Shown: piece after piece, positions 17,559 to 26,553 of the stretch
How the letters are laid out: each line of letters opens with the position of its first letter
Numbering within the stretch: position 1 is the first letter of the stretch
NCBI RefSeq assembly: GCF_018398315.1
Contig: NZ_JAHBRW010000002.1
Coordinates: forward strand, 852,637-916,636
DNA: 64,000 bases
Direction: 5' to 3'
Source of the DNA: Chelatococcus sp. YT9
GTDB lineage: Bacteria; Pseudomonadota; Alphaproteobacteria; Rhizobiales; Beijerinckiaceae
The notes under the pieces: generated by a model
Told to the model about the DNA's origin: nothing
Seen by the model: the letters and a program-made list of their open reading frames with translations, nothing else
Database searches by the model: none
Position numbers and translations under genes: made by a program

Positions 17559-18496
17559 TTGTCGGTCCCGGAGGGCGGATGTTGGGTGTGCCAGTGCTGC
17601 GCGACGTCGAGGCGTCGGCAGACCCAGACGCGGTCATGCTCAAGGATGTGATCGAGCACGTTCGCCAGCGCGCGAGCGCGGGCAGGCCGGCCGGTGATGC
17701 GCGGATGCAGCCCGATCGACATCAGCACCGGCTGCTCGGCCCCTTCCTGATAAAGCTGGTCAAAGGTCGCCTTGAGATAGCGCTCGAAATCGTCCGGCGA
17801 GGCAAAGCCGGACGGCGCCGCGAACTTTCCGTCGTTGCAATCCATCGTGTAAGGCACGACGAGGTGGTTCTTGCCCGAGACCTCTATCCAATAAGGAAGC
17901 TCGTCGTTGTAGGCATCGGAATCGTAGAGAAAGCCAGCTTCCTCGACGAGCAGCCGACGGGTGTTCTCGCTCGGTCCATACCGGCAATACCAGCCGAGCG
18001 GACGTTCACCCGTGGTGCGCTTGAGCGAGGCAACCGCGCGCGCGATCCGCTCCCGTTCCTCCTCCTCGCTGAGGCGGAAATGCTCTTCCCAGCGCCAGCC
18101 ATGGCAGCAGAGGTCGAAACGCGAGGCCGCGAAAGCTTCAGCAACCTCGGGATTACGTTCGAGCGCGAGGGCGCAGGCGAACAGCGTTGCCGGAAGCTCG
18201 CGTTCCTGAAACAGCTGGAACAGCCGCCAGATGCCGACGCGGCTGCCATATTCATACATCGTCTCGAAGGCGAGGTCGCGTTGCCCGGCCGGCATGCGTC
18301 CGCCGGGTACTTCGGCGAGTCCGACTTCCGTGCGCCCGCTGCCGTCAGGCACGTTGTATTCCGAGCCTTCCTCGTAGTTGATCGCGAAGTTGACCGCGAC
18401 GCGAGCCCCACCGGGCCAGCGTGGGTCTGGACGCGCGCGGCCATAGCCGACGAGGTCACGAGGTGTGGCTGGGGTGGGTCGCCAGACACGGCTCAT
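17555..18496 (-). CDS. Polysaccharide deacetylase-fold amidohydrolase (PuuE/allantoinase-like)
   Basis: A 313-residue NodB-fold enzyme. The sequence RDLVGYGRARPDPRWPGGARVAVNFAINYEEG, quoted in part as VAVNFAINYEEG, and the following GSEYNVPDG are characteristic of the PuuE class of cofactor-independent allantoinases and related cyclic-amide hydrolases; FDLCCHGWRWEEH gives the histidine pair, and a C-terminal ISIGLHPRITG-like segment (MSIGLHPRITGRPAR) the other catalytic histidine. It probably hydrolyses a C-N bond in a small cyclic amide. It begins immediately after the CoA-transferase stop. Allantoin itself is possible, but no other purine catabolism genes are present. Confidence 0.82.
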   Translation of the reverse strand: MSRVWRPTPATPRDLVGYGRARPDPRWPGGARVAVNFAINYEEGSEYNVPDGSGRTEVGLAEVPGGRMPAGQRDLAFETMYEYGSRVGIWRLFQLFQERELPATLFACALALERNPEVAEAFAASRFDLCCHGWRWEEHFRLSEEEERERIARAVASLKRTTGERPLGWYCRYGPSENTRRLLVEEAGFLYDSDAYNDELPYWIEVSGKNHLVVPYTMDCNDGKFAAPSGFASPDDFERYLKATFDQLYQEGAEQPVLMSIGLHPRITGRPARARALANVLDHILEHDRVWVCRRLDVAQHWHTQHPPSGTDK

Positions 18497-19726
18497 TTAC
18501 TTGCTCTCCGCCTTGGCGCCGCCCGTGGGCAATCTGCCAGTCACGCGCAGCTGGGCCATGATCTCGTCACGGTCCTGATCGATTCGGCCGCCGGTGCGGC
18601 GGATGGCGCCGGGCGTGCGCGACATCACAGGAAAGACATTCTGCATCCGCACCGGTCCGAGATCGTCATCCGGCACGGCGACGATTGAGTTGCGGGCGAC
18701 ATACTGGGCATCGCTGAAGATCTGCTCGATATCGTAGATTGGCGCGATCGCGGCCTCGACGCGTTCGAAGGTCTCGAGCACTTCGTCGAGATCGTGTTTC
18801 GCGATCCAACCCCCGACGATCGCGTCGATCTCCTCGACGTGCTTGATCCGGTCGAGATTGGTCTGGAAGCGCGGATCATCCGCCGTGCCGGGGCCGCCTG
18901 TCAGGTCGAGCACCCGCTTCACGATGCTGGGCGCCGCCGCCGACAGCGCGACCCAGCGGTTGTCGCGTGTGCGGTAGGCATTGCGTGGCGCGTTGTTGAC
19001 CGAACGGTTGCCGGTTCGGTTCTGGATGATGCCGAGCTGGTCGAAGATGATTGGCTGGGGGCCGAGAAGCGCGAAGATTGGCTCGTAGATCGCAAGGTCG
19101 ATGTACTGGCCTTTGCCGCTACCGCGAACATCGCGCTCGTAGATGGCGAACATCGAGGCGAAACACCCGTAATAGGCGGCGATGCCGTCGGCGAGACCGA
19201 AGGGCGGCAGCGTTGGCGGCCCGTCGGGCTGACCGGTGATATGGGCGAAGCCCGACATCGCCTCGGCCAGGGTGCCGAAGCCGGCCCGGCGATTATAGGG
19301 CCCCGTCTGGCCGAAGCCGGTGACGCGCACCATCACCAGCCGCGGGTTGATCTTCGACAACTCGTCCCAGCCGAGTCCCCAATTTTCCAGCGTGCCGGTG
19401 CGGAAATTCTCGACAAGGATGTCGGCATCGGCGACGAGCGCCTTGAAGACCGCGGCATCGGGCGCGGCCTTGAGGTCCAGCGCGATGCAGCGCTTGTTGC
19501 GCGCCGTCGTCTTCCACCACAGGCCATGCCCGTCCTTCTTCGCGCCCATGTTGCGCAGGGGATCGCCGCTCGGGTGCTCGATCTTGATGACATCGGCGCC
19601 GAAATCACCCATCAGGGTCGCGATGATCGGGCCGGCGAAGAGTGTCGCGCAGTCGATGACGCGCAGGCCTTCGAGCGGTCCGCTGGTTGTGGCCTTCGGG
19701 CTTGCAGTATTCGTGGTCTCAGACAT
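18497..19726 (-). CDS. Class III (CaiB/BaiF) CoA-transferase
   Basis: A 409-residue family III CoA-transferase, which moves CoA between carboxylic acids through an aspartyl anhydride. The N-terminus GPLEGLRVIDCATLFAGP and LMGDFGADVIKIEHP are canonical; the catalytic aspartate is expected in CIALDLKAAPDA, and the family segment FRTGTLENWGLG follows. With the CitE-like lyase next to it, it would activate an organic acid which is then cleaved, as in itaconate/citramalate routes. The first eight bases overlap the lyase gene. Confidence 0.88.
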   Translation of the reverse strand: MSETTNTASPKATTSGPLEGLRVIDCATLFAGPIIATLMGDFGADVIKIEHPSGDPLRNMGAKKDGHGLWWKTTARNKRCIALDLKAAPDAAVFKALVADADILVENFRTGTLENWGLGWDELSKINPRLVMVRVTGFGQTGPYNRRAGFGTLAEAMSGFAHITGQPDGPPTLPPFGLADGIAAYYGCFASMFAIYERDVRGSGKGQYIDLAIYEPIFALLGPQPIIFDQLGIIQNRTGNRSVNNAPRNAYRTRDNRWVALSAAAPSIVKRVLDLTGGPGTADDPRFQTNLDRIKHVEEIDAIVGGWIAKHDLDEVLETFERVEAAIAPIYDIEQIFSDAQYVARNSIVAVPDDDLGPVRMQNVFPVMSRTPGAIRRTGGRIDQDRDEIMAQLRVTGRLPTGGAKAESK

Positions 19727-20600
19727 GCTGTCCTGCTGATTGGGCGATCTTCAGGACGGCGCGGGCGCGGTCGATGAAGGGACCGTCGGCCATCACGCCG
19801 TCGACGGTGAAGGCGCCGACGCCGCGGGCCAACATCTCGTCCGCCTTGTCGATGATGCGGCGCGCGTTCTCGATCTCGGCTGCCCGTGGAAAGAACACTG
19901 CATTGGCGATTGCGATCTGGCTCGGGTGGACGCAGCTCTTGCCGGCGAGCCCCAGTGCCCGCGCCGCCTCGGCATCGGCGCGGTAGGCATCGTCATCCGA
20001 CACCGCGACGAAGGCGCCGTCATAGACATCGATACCGGCCTCGGCCGCCGCGAAGCGCACGGCCAGCCGCACCGGCAGCAGCGCCGCTGCATTGCGCTCG
20101 ATAGCAAGCGGCTCGAAAAGGTCGCCGAAGCCGAGCTGTAGGCCGATCACCCGTTCGTGTGCCAGCGCGATCTCCGCCGCCAGGCGTAGGCCGCGCGGCG
20201 TTTCGATATTGGCAAGGATACCGATGCGCCGGTCGATGCCGTGCTCACGTTCAAGCTGATCAAGTATCCTCGCTGTTGCAAGGATCGGCTCCGTGCTCTC
20301 GATCTTCGGCAGATTGACGATGTCGAGTCCGGGACGCACAACCGCCGCGAGGTCGTCTTCGAAAAGATCCTCGCCCCAAGGGTTGACTCGGACGATGGCG
20401 ATCCTGGTATCGCCCACGTGGTTGTCTAATGACGTGGCAACGTATCCGCGCGCCTCAGCCTTGCGATCGGCGGCTACCGCATCCTCGAGATCGAAGGAGA
20501 TCGCGTCGGCGGCCGAAGTCCAGGCCTTCTCGAACAGTTCGGGCCGCGAGCCCGGCACGAAGAGTTTGCTTCGCATCGAGGGGGAACGGGAAACCGGCAT
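19719..20600 (-). CDS. HpcH/HpaI-family acyl-CoA lyase (CitE-like)
   Basis: A 293-residue TIM-barrel protein of the citrate lyase beta / malyl-CoA lyase group: RSKLFVPGSRPELFEKA, ISFDLEDAVAADRK with the Mg-binding glutamate, RVNPWGEDLFEDDL and GKSCVHPSQIAIAN are all standard. It should cleave or form a beta-hydroxyacyl-CoA such as malyl- or citramalyl-CoA. It is the first gene of the operon that runs to the SDR at 11527. ATG at 20600 is used; ATG at 20576 (MRSKL) is also possible. The divergent LysR gene 175 bases away is the likely activator. Confidence 0.87.
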   Translation of the reverse strand: MPVSRSPSMRSKLFVPGSRPELFEKAWTSAADAISFDLEDAVAADRKAEARGYVATSLDNHVGDTRIAIVRVNPWGEDLFEDDLAAVVRPGLDIVNLPKIESTEPILATARILDQLEREHGIDRRIGILANIETPRGLRLAAEIALAHERVIGLQLGFGDLFEPLAIERNAAALLPVRLAVRFAAAEAGIDVYDGAFVAVSDDDAYRADAEAARALGLAGKSCVHPSQIAIANAVFFPRAAEIENARRIIDKADEMLARGVGAFTVDGVMADGPFIDRARAVLKIAQSAGQHV

Positions 20601-20701
20601 TGGGAAGGGGCCTATGAGAGTTGGTTATAGCATCGCCTCCTGCCACGGGCAGATGGCAGGGACTGCATCCGAAGGGATGACAGCGCTATTCCACCCCCCA
20701 A

Positions 20702-20716
20702 TTGCTTAATCGGCAA
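20702..20716. promoter_or_regulatory. Candidate LysR box (T-N11-A)
   Basis: TTGC (20702-20705), seven bases, GCAA (20713-20716): a perfect dyad that satisfies the LysR T-N11-A rule. It lies in the 174-base divergent region between the CitE-headed operon and the LysR gene. A second dyad, CATTCCT-TCG-AGGAATG, lies at 20737-20753. Confidence 0.5.
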
Positions 20717-20774
20717 ATATCATGTTGTTTGAGGGTCATTCCTTCGAGGAATGGCTTTACTCCCGCGAACGCTT

Positions 20775-21725
20775 ATGATGGACCTCCGCAAGCTCCGCTA
20801 TTTCAGCAGCGTCGTCGAAGCCCGCAGCATCAGTAAGGCCGCGGAAAGTTTGCATGTCGCCCAGCCGGCCCTGAGCAAAAGCATCCAGGCGCTCGAGGAG
20901 GAGCTCGGCACATCGCTGTTGCGGCGCTCGGCTAAGGGCGTCGCCACTACGGAAGCCGGCGCGCGGCTCTACGAGCATTGTCAGATCGTCTTCAGACAGC
21001 TCGACCGGGCGCGGCTCGACGTCCGCAAATCAGTGGAGCGGCCTTCCGGCGTGGTCACGGTCGGTCTGCCACACAGCCTGATGACGGTACTCGCCTTGCC
21101 GATGCTACAGCTGACCAGCGCGCGTTATCCCGACGTGCGGCTTGAGCTGAAGCAGGAACATACCCATGTGCTCGGCAGCAACCTACGGGGGGGCAAACTC
21201 GATTTTTCCATCATGGCGAATCCGCGCTCGACGGCCGGATTGACCTGCCGGCCCCTGGTCGAGGAGGAGTTGCTTTTCGTCGAACCGATCGCCAGCAGGG
21301 ACCGCAGGAAAGGCGGGCGCGTATCCTTCCTCGAGGCGTCCCATTGCGAATTTATTTTGCCGTCCGTCGGGAATGGTCTGCGCGAGACGGCGGAAGGACA
21401 CTTTCGGGCACGATCCCTGCGCCTGAACGTAAGATACGAAGTCGACGCAATCGCTCTGATCGTTCAATGCGTCGAAGCGGGGCTAGGCGTTTCGCTGCTG
21501 CCGGGCGGATGCGTCGATACGGATATTGACCAAAGGCGCGTTGGCGCCAGGCTCTTCGCCGAGGGAGGTTGCCATCGGCAAATCGTTCTGTGTTCTGCTG
21601 CCGAGGCAACCCAGTCGCCGGCGGCCTCGGCGGTGATGGCGCTGGTCGATGAAGTCGCGCGCGAGCTCGTCATAGGCGGGCGCTGGCGCGGCGCCCGGGT
21701 GTCGTCCCTCGCCGAGGATTGCTGA
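20775..21725 (+). CDS. LysR-family transcriptional regulator
   Basis: A 316-residue LysR regulator: winged helix LRKLRYFSSVVEARSISKAAESLHVAQPALSKSIQALE followed by the periplasmic-binding-like effector domain from about residue 85 (GVVTVGLPHS). The helix portion is quoted in pieces: SISKAAESLHVAQPALSK. The N-terminus resembles the nitrogen-assimilation/aromatic group (Nac/Cbl-like), without proof. ATG 20775 gives the canonical MMDLRKLRYF; an ATG at 20751 adds eight unneeded residues. It is divergent from the Liv/CoA-transferase operon and is its probable regulator, with a CoA-ester or imported compound as co-inducer. Confidence 0.88.
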   Translation: MMDLRKLRYFSSVVEARSISKAAESLHVAQPALSKSIQALEEELGTSLLRRSAKGVATTEAGARLYEHCQIVFRQLDRARLDVRKSVERPSGVVTVGLPHSLMTVLALPMLQLTSARYPDVRLELKQEHTHVLGSNLRGGKLDFSIMANPRSTAGLTCRPLVEEELLFVEPIASRDRRKGGRVSFLEASHCEFILPSVGNGLRETAEGHFRARSLRLNVRYEVDAIALIVQCVEAGLGVSLLPGGCVDTDIDQRRVGARLFAEGGCHRQIVLCSAAEATQSPAASAVMALVDEVARELVIGGRWRGARVSSLAEDC

Positions 21726-21747
21726 GGCGCCGGTTGCCCTGTCGCGC

Positions 21748-22680
21748 TCACGCCTGCCGTGTGACCGAGAGACCGCGCGTGATCTCGTTCTTCGGCAGCC
21801 GGCATGCCACGCAATAAGCCGGATTGAAGACATTGGCGATGTCGTAACGCACCATTTGGCCGAGCAGATGGCTCGCCTCGACTATGTCGACAGCGAGATC
21901 CTCGACCAGCCACCGGAGCATCTCGCTGGTCGCGAACTGCAGCGCCTGATCGAGAGGGCGCCCGGCGGCCAGGGTCATGATGTCGGTCGCCGTTTCGCAG
22001 CGTGGCCATTGCGCCTTCGTGCTCTTGCGCAGCCTCAAGGTGAACTCGACCTCGAAGGTAGTCTCGACGCCGGTTCCGACGATCTCGCCATCGCCCTGGC
22101 AGGCGTGACCATCCCCCAGATAGAACAGGGCCCCCTTTTCAAAAACCGGAAAGGCGACGGTCGCTCCGGGCCCGAAGGCGCGGTAGTCCATGTTGCCGCC
22201 ATACGGGCCGCTCGTTGCTGTGGAGATCGCCTGGCCGCGCTCAGGGGCCACGCCGAAGCAGCCCAGCATCGGCGCGAGCGGAAAGCGCCAGGCTTCCGTG
22301 CGCGCAGTACCGTCGAGCAGGCTCACCGTGCCCGCCTGCGTGTCGATGGTCCATTCGGAACGCGAGCTTTTGGGCATGTCGGAGATCATGCGCGGGTCGA
22401 CCACCTGGGCCGAAAGAGGAGAATAGGTCCAGCCGGTCGAGCGCGTCGGGGTCATTCGGTCGATCGTCACCAGCAAGGCGTCGCCGGGCTCGGCGCCTTC
22501 TACCGCGAACGGGCCCGTCATCGGGTTGCCGCGTGGTGCGCGCGGTGCGCCCGTGTGGTCCGTTCCTGCAGCGTCCAACGTCTCGGTCACCACCGTATCC
22601 CCATCGGCGACCGTCAGCACGGCAGGCCGCCCGCCGATCACGTTTGCGTAGCTGGTGGGAGTGAAGCGGTGGAGCGCCAT
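21748..22680 (-). CDS. Acetamidase/formamidase family protein
   Basis: A 310-residue FmdA/AmdA-type amidase that hydrolyses short amides (formamide, acetamide) to the acid and ammonia. Recognisable are RPAVLTVADGDTVVTETLDA, GPFAVEGAEPGDALLVTID, the aromatic-rich middle GNMDYRAFGPGATVAFPV and LGDGHACQGDGE with the zinc-associated DxHxxxGDGE motif. It is convergent with the LysR gene with only 22 bases between stops. It fits the nitrogenous theme of the neighbouring operon and could remove formamide or acetamide released there, which is inference. Confidence 0.88.
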   Translation of the reverse strand: MALHRFTPTSYANVIGGRPAVLTVADGDTVVTETLDAAGTDHTGAPRAPRGNPMTGPFAVEGAEPGDALLVTIDRMTPTRSTGWTYSPLSAQVVDPRMISDMPKSSRSEWTIDTQAGTVSLLDGTARTEAWRFPLAPMLGCFGVAPERGQAISTATSGPYGGNMDYRAFGPGATVAFPVFEKGALFYLGDGHACQGDGEIVGTGVETTFEVEFTLRLRKSTKAQWPRCETATDIMTLAAGRPLDQALQFATSEMLRWLVEDLAVDIVEASHLLGQMVRYDIANVFNPAYCVACRLPKNEITRGLSVTRQA

Positions 22681-23608
22681 GAGAGTGCCTTTCGATAGGT
22701 CTGGAGGAGTATTCGGTGGTGTTGAAGCCTAAGCTGAATCGGGTCGGAGGTCGCGGAGGCAGTCTCTGCGCCATGGAGATTGACACGGTGATGTGGAAGA
22801 TCAACAGCCAGGAATGACGGCGATTCACCAGCCGATCACGAGACAGGTGCCGCCGGAGCTGGCTCACGCATTGATTGAGCGAGCGGCAATTAGCCGGCCC
22901 TCGGGCCGATTGCGCCAGGATCGGGATCGCGGTTCCGCGAAGGAGTGCCGAGTAGCCGAAGTTGGCTGGCCGGGCGCGCAAACGGCAAGATGCCGCCGAT
23001 TGCAAACCCCGCTCAAGACTGCGGCTACAACATGCGCGCTGGGCTCTGCATCGGCTGAGCGCGCGTTGGTACCCGCAATCCCCGCGTTCTAGAGCTCCTC
23101 CTTGTCAGTAACCGCTGGAGGTTTGCCTGCAAGCCTCCTACGGAGGGCTGCTGTCACATGAGGCGCCTGCAGCAAAATCGATGTGCATGCGACCTCTTTA
23201 CGACGGAGGCCTGGGCCTCTGCTTCACTTCGGTGTCGCTCGGATTCAAAAGTCATCCGACAGGCGAGAGAGAGACGCCCGCCGTTGCAATCCTCTGGCGT
23301 CCGAGAAATCTCATGATCGGCTCCGTGGCGCATACTACCTCGGAGAATGACGTGCCTGTCGAAAGACCAAAGGATGTCGCAAAAAAGCTTGCAGACGACT
23401 CTCCCCTGATTGTCCGCTCCCTTCCGCAGGATATGTGGCCGCCTCCGATGACTATGATGAGGAACTTGGAAAGTGTTTGGCCGTCGTGTTCGGCCGCAGC
23501 CGGACACCAATGAAGAATTGGTAACCACGCAATTTCCGGCATCGCGCGCCTTTGCGGCATGCTAATAGTACCGGCGTTGGATCTTTGGATTCTTCGGGGG
23601 AAATGAAG
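22681..23608. other. Gene-free stretch of about 930 bases
   Basis: No frame here resembles a known protein on either strand. The left part should hold the promoter of the minus-strand amidase gene, the right part that of the GH17-like gene. A small hairpin (AGCCTCC/GGAGGGCT, one bulge) lies at about 23130-23148. Confidence 0.4.
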
Positions 23609-25288
23609 ATGGCCACTGTAGGGGGAGCGTCCTCGTCTCTCATTCCGGCACATAGCCCGTTCAGCTACAACGTCGGCATCAACTACGAGAGCTGGGACGG
23701 CGGTCGCGTCGGCCGCGTCATCGCCAACGATCTCGATGCGATCACGCAGAACTTCAAGCTGATCAGGACTTACCACGACGCCGGCGTCGGCACGGCCGAT
23801 CCAACCAACCCGGTCATCGATCCAACGCAACAGGAGGTCATCTCCTACGTGCTAGCCCACGCCGGGCTGGAACTGAACATGGGCACGAATAACAATGCTC
23901 TGGCGAGCGGCGGCTTTGGCACACCCTGGTCTGCGGGGCTGATGGTCGATCCCGCGTATACGGATAAATGGGTCGCCATGATCATTGAGGCTTTCGGCAG
24001 CACCAATGCTGTCGAGGAAAACCTCAAGATGATCCTCCTTGGCAACGAGCTCGACGCGAATGGTCCGCCGCCCGGCGATCCGTTGTTTGAAACCTACTAC
24101 AGCGTTTGGATCCCCAAGGCGTTCCTCAACCTGCAGACGTCGCTTGCGAATGCCGGGCTGGGCACAATCCCGATCTCAACGACGATCGCCAATTATGGCG
24201 CGAGCAATGTGGTCTCGACCTCGGTCTCATCGTTCATCGAGAGCCACTGGAACGCTGCCTGGAATGGTGGTGTGCCGATCGTCCTGTACAACCAGTACAC
24301 CCCGGATAACGGCTCCTCGACTGACTATTCGTCTGTCATCCGCTATTTCGAATCGCTCGCGACCACCTTCGACGGCGCGCTTGCCCCCTTCATAGGCGAG
24401 ACTGGGTTCTCGACGCTTTACGGTCAGGCCGGTCAGGTCACCGTCTACAGCCAGATCTTTGACTGGCTCAACAGCCAGTGGGACACGGGCCATAAGACGG
24501 TACCGCTGTTTGCCTTCGATGCTTTCGATCAGCCGACGCGCTGGCCGGATGTGGAGAAGTACTATGGCATCTACACCGATGCCGGCAGCCTCAAGCCCGG
24601 GCTCGCCGCGATCCTGCCAACCTGGCTGACGGCGCCGACCAGCACCTTTGTTCAAGGATCGGCCGCGGCCGAGCGCTTATTTGCCAAGCCGGGCAATGAC
24701 GTCGTCGATTCCGGCCTCGGGCACGACATCCTCGCGCTGGGAGGGACCAGCGCGCGCTATACTGTCGCCCTGAGTGGCGCGGTGGCGCTGGTGACGGACC
24801 TTGCTACCAACTCCACCGATGTGGTCAGCAACGTGCAGGCGCTGGAATTCTCCGACGGCAGCCAGACGCTGTTCGCCACGGACCAGGCTCATATCGCCGC
24901 GCTCTATGAGGCCATGCTCGGCCGGGACGCGGACAGCGCTGGAATGGCCTATTGGGCTTCCCGCAGCTTCTCTGGCGTTGACTTCGACGCGATGGTTTCG
25001 GCATTCACAGACTCCGCCGAGTATGCCGCCCGATCCTCGCTCGACGCCAGCGCCTGGGTCGCGGCGCTTTACGACAATGTGTTGCACCGTGTTGCCGACA
25101 GCGAGGGACAGGCTTATTGGCTGGCGCAACTCGATGCGGGTCTCGCCCGGCACCAGATTGAGACCGCATTCGTTCTCAGTGCCGAATTCACCGAATTGGC
25201 GCATAGACCGGTTGATACGTCCCAGGGTGTGGGTGTCGTCGGAGGCGTATTGCCGGATCTTCTCACAGAGCACGGCCTATCACCCTGA
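23609..25288 (+). CDS. GH17-like glycoside hydrolase with C-terminal DUF4214 repeats, probably exported
   Basis: A 559-residue two-part protein. Residues 1 to about 335 resemble bacterial family 17 beta-glucanases: NVGINYESWDGGR, FKLIRTYHDAGVG, the acid/base glutamate in MILLGNELDANG, the nucleophile in FIGETGFST, and a substrate-end FDAFDQPTRWPDVEKYYGIY. After a linker, VQALEFSDGSQTLFATDQAHI precedes two DUF4214 units (ALYEAMLGRDADSAGMAYW and ALYDNVLHRVADSEGQAYW). DUF4214 is common in proteins exported by type I secretion; there is no N-terminal signal. Start at 23609 has GGGGGAA at a good distance; 23603 is too close. Stands alone. Confidence 0.75.
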   Translation: MATVGGASSSLIPAHSPFSYNVGINYESWDGGRVGRVIANDLDAITQNFKLIRTYHDAGVGTADPTNPVIDPTQQEVISYVLAHAGLELNMGTNNNALASGGFGTPWSAGLMVDPAYTDKWVAMIIEAFGSTNAVEENLKMILLGNELDANGPPPGDPLFETYYSVWIPKAFLNLQTSLANAGLGTIPISTTIANYGASNVVSTSVSSFIESHWNAAWNGGVPIVLYNQYTPDNGSSTDYSSVIRYFESLATTFDGALAPFIGETGFSTLYGQAGQVTVYSQIFDWLNSQWDTGHKTVPLFAFDAFDQPTRWPDVEKYYGIYTDAGSLKPGLAAILPTWLTAPTSTFVQGSAAAERLFAKPGNDVVDSGLGHDILALGGTSARYTVALSGAVALVTDLATNSTDVVSNVQALEFSDGSQTLFATDQAHIAALYEAMLGRDADSAGMAYWASRSFSGVDFDAMVSAFTDSAEYAARSSLDASAWVAALYDNVLHRVADSEGQAYWLAQLDAGLARHQIETAFVLSAEFTELAHRPVDTSQGVGVVGGVLPDLLTEHGLSP

Positions 25289-26093
25289 CGGCGCGGTGGG
25301 CGCGGCCATTTGATTTGAGGCTCGCGCCCTGCGGCTTTCGCTGATCGCCTGTCGTCCGGTCACCCTGACGCGGGCACCAGCTTACGCATGGTCTCAGAAG
25401 GGATACGAAACCTCAACGTGAGTTGCTCGGGCCTGGCGGTGTAGATCGCGCTGAGTTTGTCTGCGTGGGCAGTGGCGCTGCTTTGAATCATACGGCACGC
25501 ATCCGCCTGTTCGTCGCTACGCTTCCTCGCTGGTCCGCCGCTCATTGAGCGCCACGTTCCACCGGCCAGGCATTAATGGCCGGTTCCCATTTCAGACTCC
25601 GACGTGCAGGGGCGTGGACCGGGCCGAGACCATAGCACTTCTTCGGCCCTGCGATGAAGTTGAAGAGCTGGCGTGCCAACGCGGCCGGCCTCTAGAAGAG
25701 ACGTATTCGACTGTCGCAAGCGCCAGCCTACTGTCGGCCTTAGGTCATGACCGTGTCGGATTTTGAGATGTCTATGAGGGGTGCTCGAGAACGCCGCCAT
25801 TGACATCGTGAATGCCATGGCGGCGCCCTTCCGGTCCTTGGCGCAGGAATTTAGCGCATGATCCTCGGCCACGACCCCCGGTGCATTTCCGAAGCGCTGA
25901 GCGGCCTCGCGTCCATGATTGACCTGTCGCGCCTCGCTATCGGACGCTTCGGCTGCCCCGGCGCTGGAGCAAAGGCTGCCGGGGAGACGAGAGCAATGAC
26001 ACACGAGATGGGCTAGTCATTATTCCCTACGCTTGAGGATGGTGAGACGCCGTCGAGGCGCCGACGGCCGCATCGCCGTTCGGCTCACCCGTC
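25289..26093. other. Gene-poor stretch with a short inverted repeat
   Basis: No reading frame is convincing. A 61-codon minus-strand frame (25360-25545) is open but unrecognised. An 8-base perfect inverted repeat ACCGGCCA/TGGCCGGT occupies 25561-25584 with an 8-base loop and could be a terminator or protein site. Confidence 0.35.
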
Positions 26094-26396
26094 TCAGGAC
26101 GCTGCCTCGGCTTCCACCGGGTCCGGCCGAATGACGACAGTTGTCGCCACCGGATAGAATTCCTCACCCGGCATTCCGACGCGGCGGGCATGCTCGCGGA
26201 TGGCTTCACCGTTCTCGGCTTGATAGATGCAGAAGGTGCCGACGCGACCGTCCGCTTCGTTCACCACATAACTGCGGATCCAGCGAACCCGATCGGGCAT
26301 CTCTTCGTTGCCGATCCTGGCTGACTTGGCGCCGGCCGCTTCGAGTTCAGCGAGTGACGCCCACGCGCTCGGACGGCGAATGACGTAGAGTTGCAT
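26094..26396 (-). CDS. DUF4242 domain protein
   Basis: A 100-residue small protein with MQLYVIRRP, a central DRVRWIRSYVVNEADGRVGTFCIYQAEN (shown here as VRWIRSYVV and GTFCIYQA) and REHARRVGMPGEEFYPV. This is the pattern of the DUF4242 ferredoxin-like fold; one Streptomyces member, SCO4226, binds nickel. No catalytic role is known. It lies 157 bases downstream of the winged-helix/TPR regulator in the same direction and may be expressed with or controlled by it. Confidence 0.8.
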   Translation of the reverse strand: MQLYVIRRPSAWASLAELEAAGAKSARIGNEEMPDRVRWIRSYVVNEADGRVGTFCIYQAENGEAIREHARRVGMPGEEFYPVATTVVIRPDPVEAEAAS

Positions 26397-26553
26397 TGTA
26401 TTGTTCCCTTCAACATCCGGGCATACCCGGACTGAACACTGTGGCCACGCGCCATGCGTGACGAGGGGAAGGCTAGTGCCGATGAGCGCTGACCGTCCTT
26501 ACCGGGAACCGATCTTCCGCTGACTATTTACTGACGGTGCCGCGGTTAGTTTT

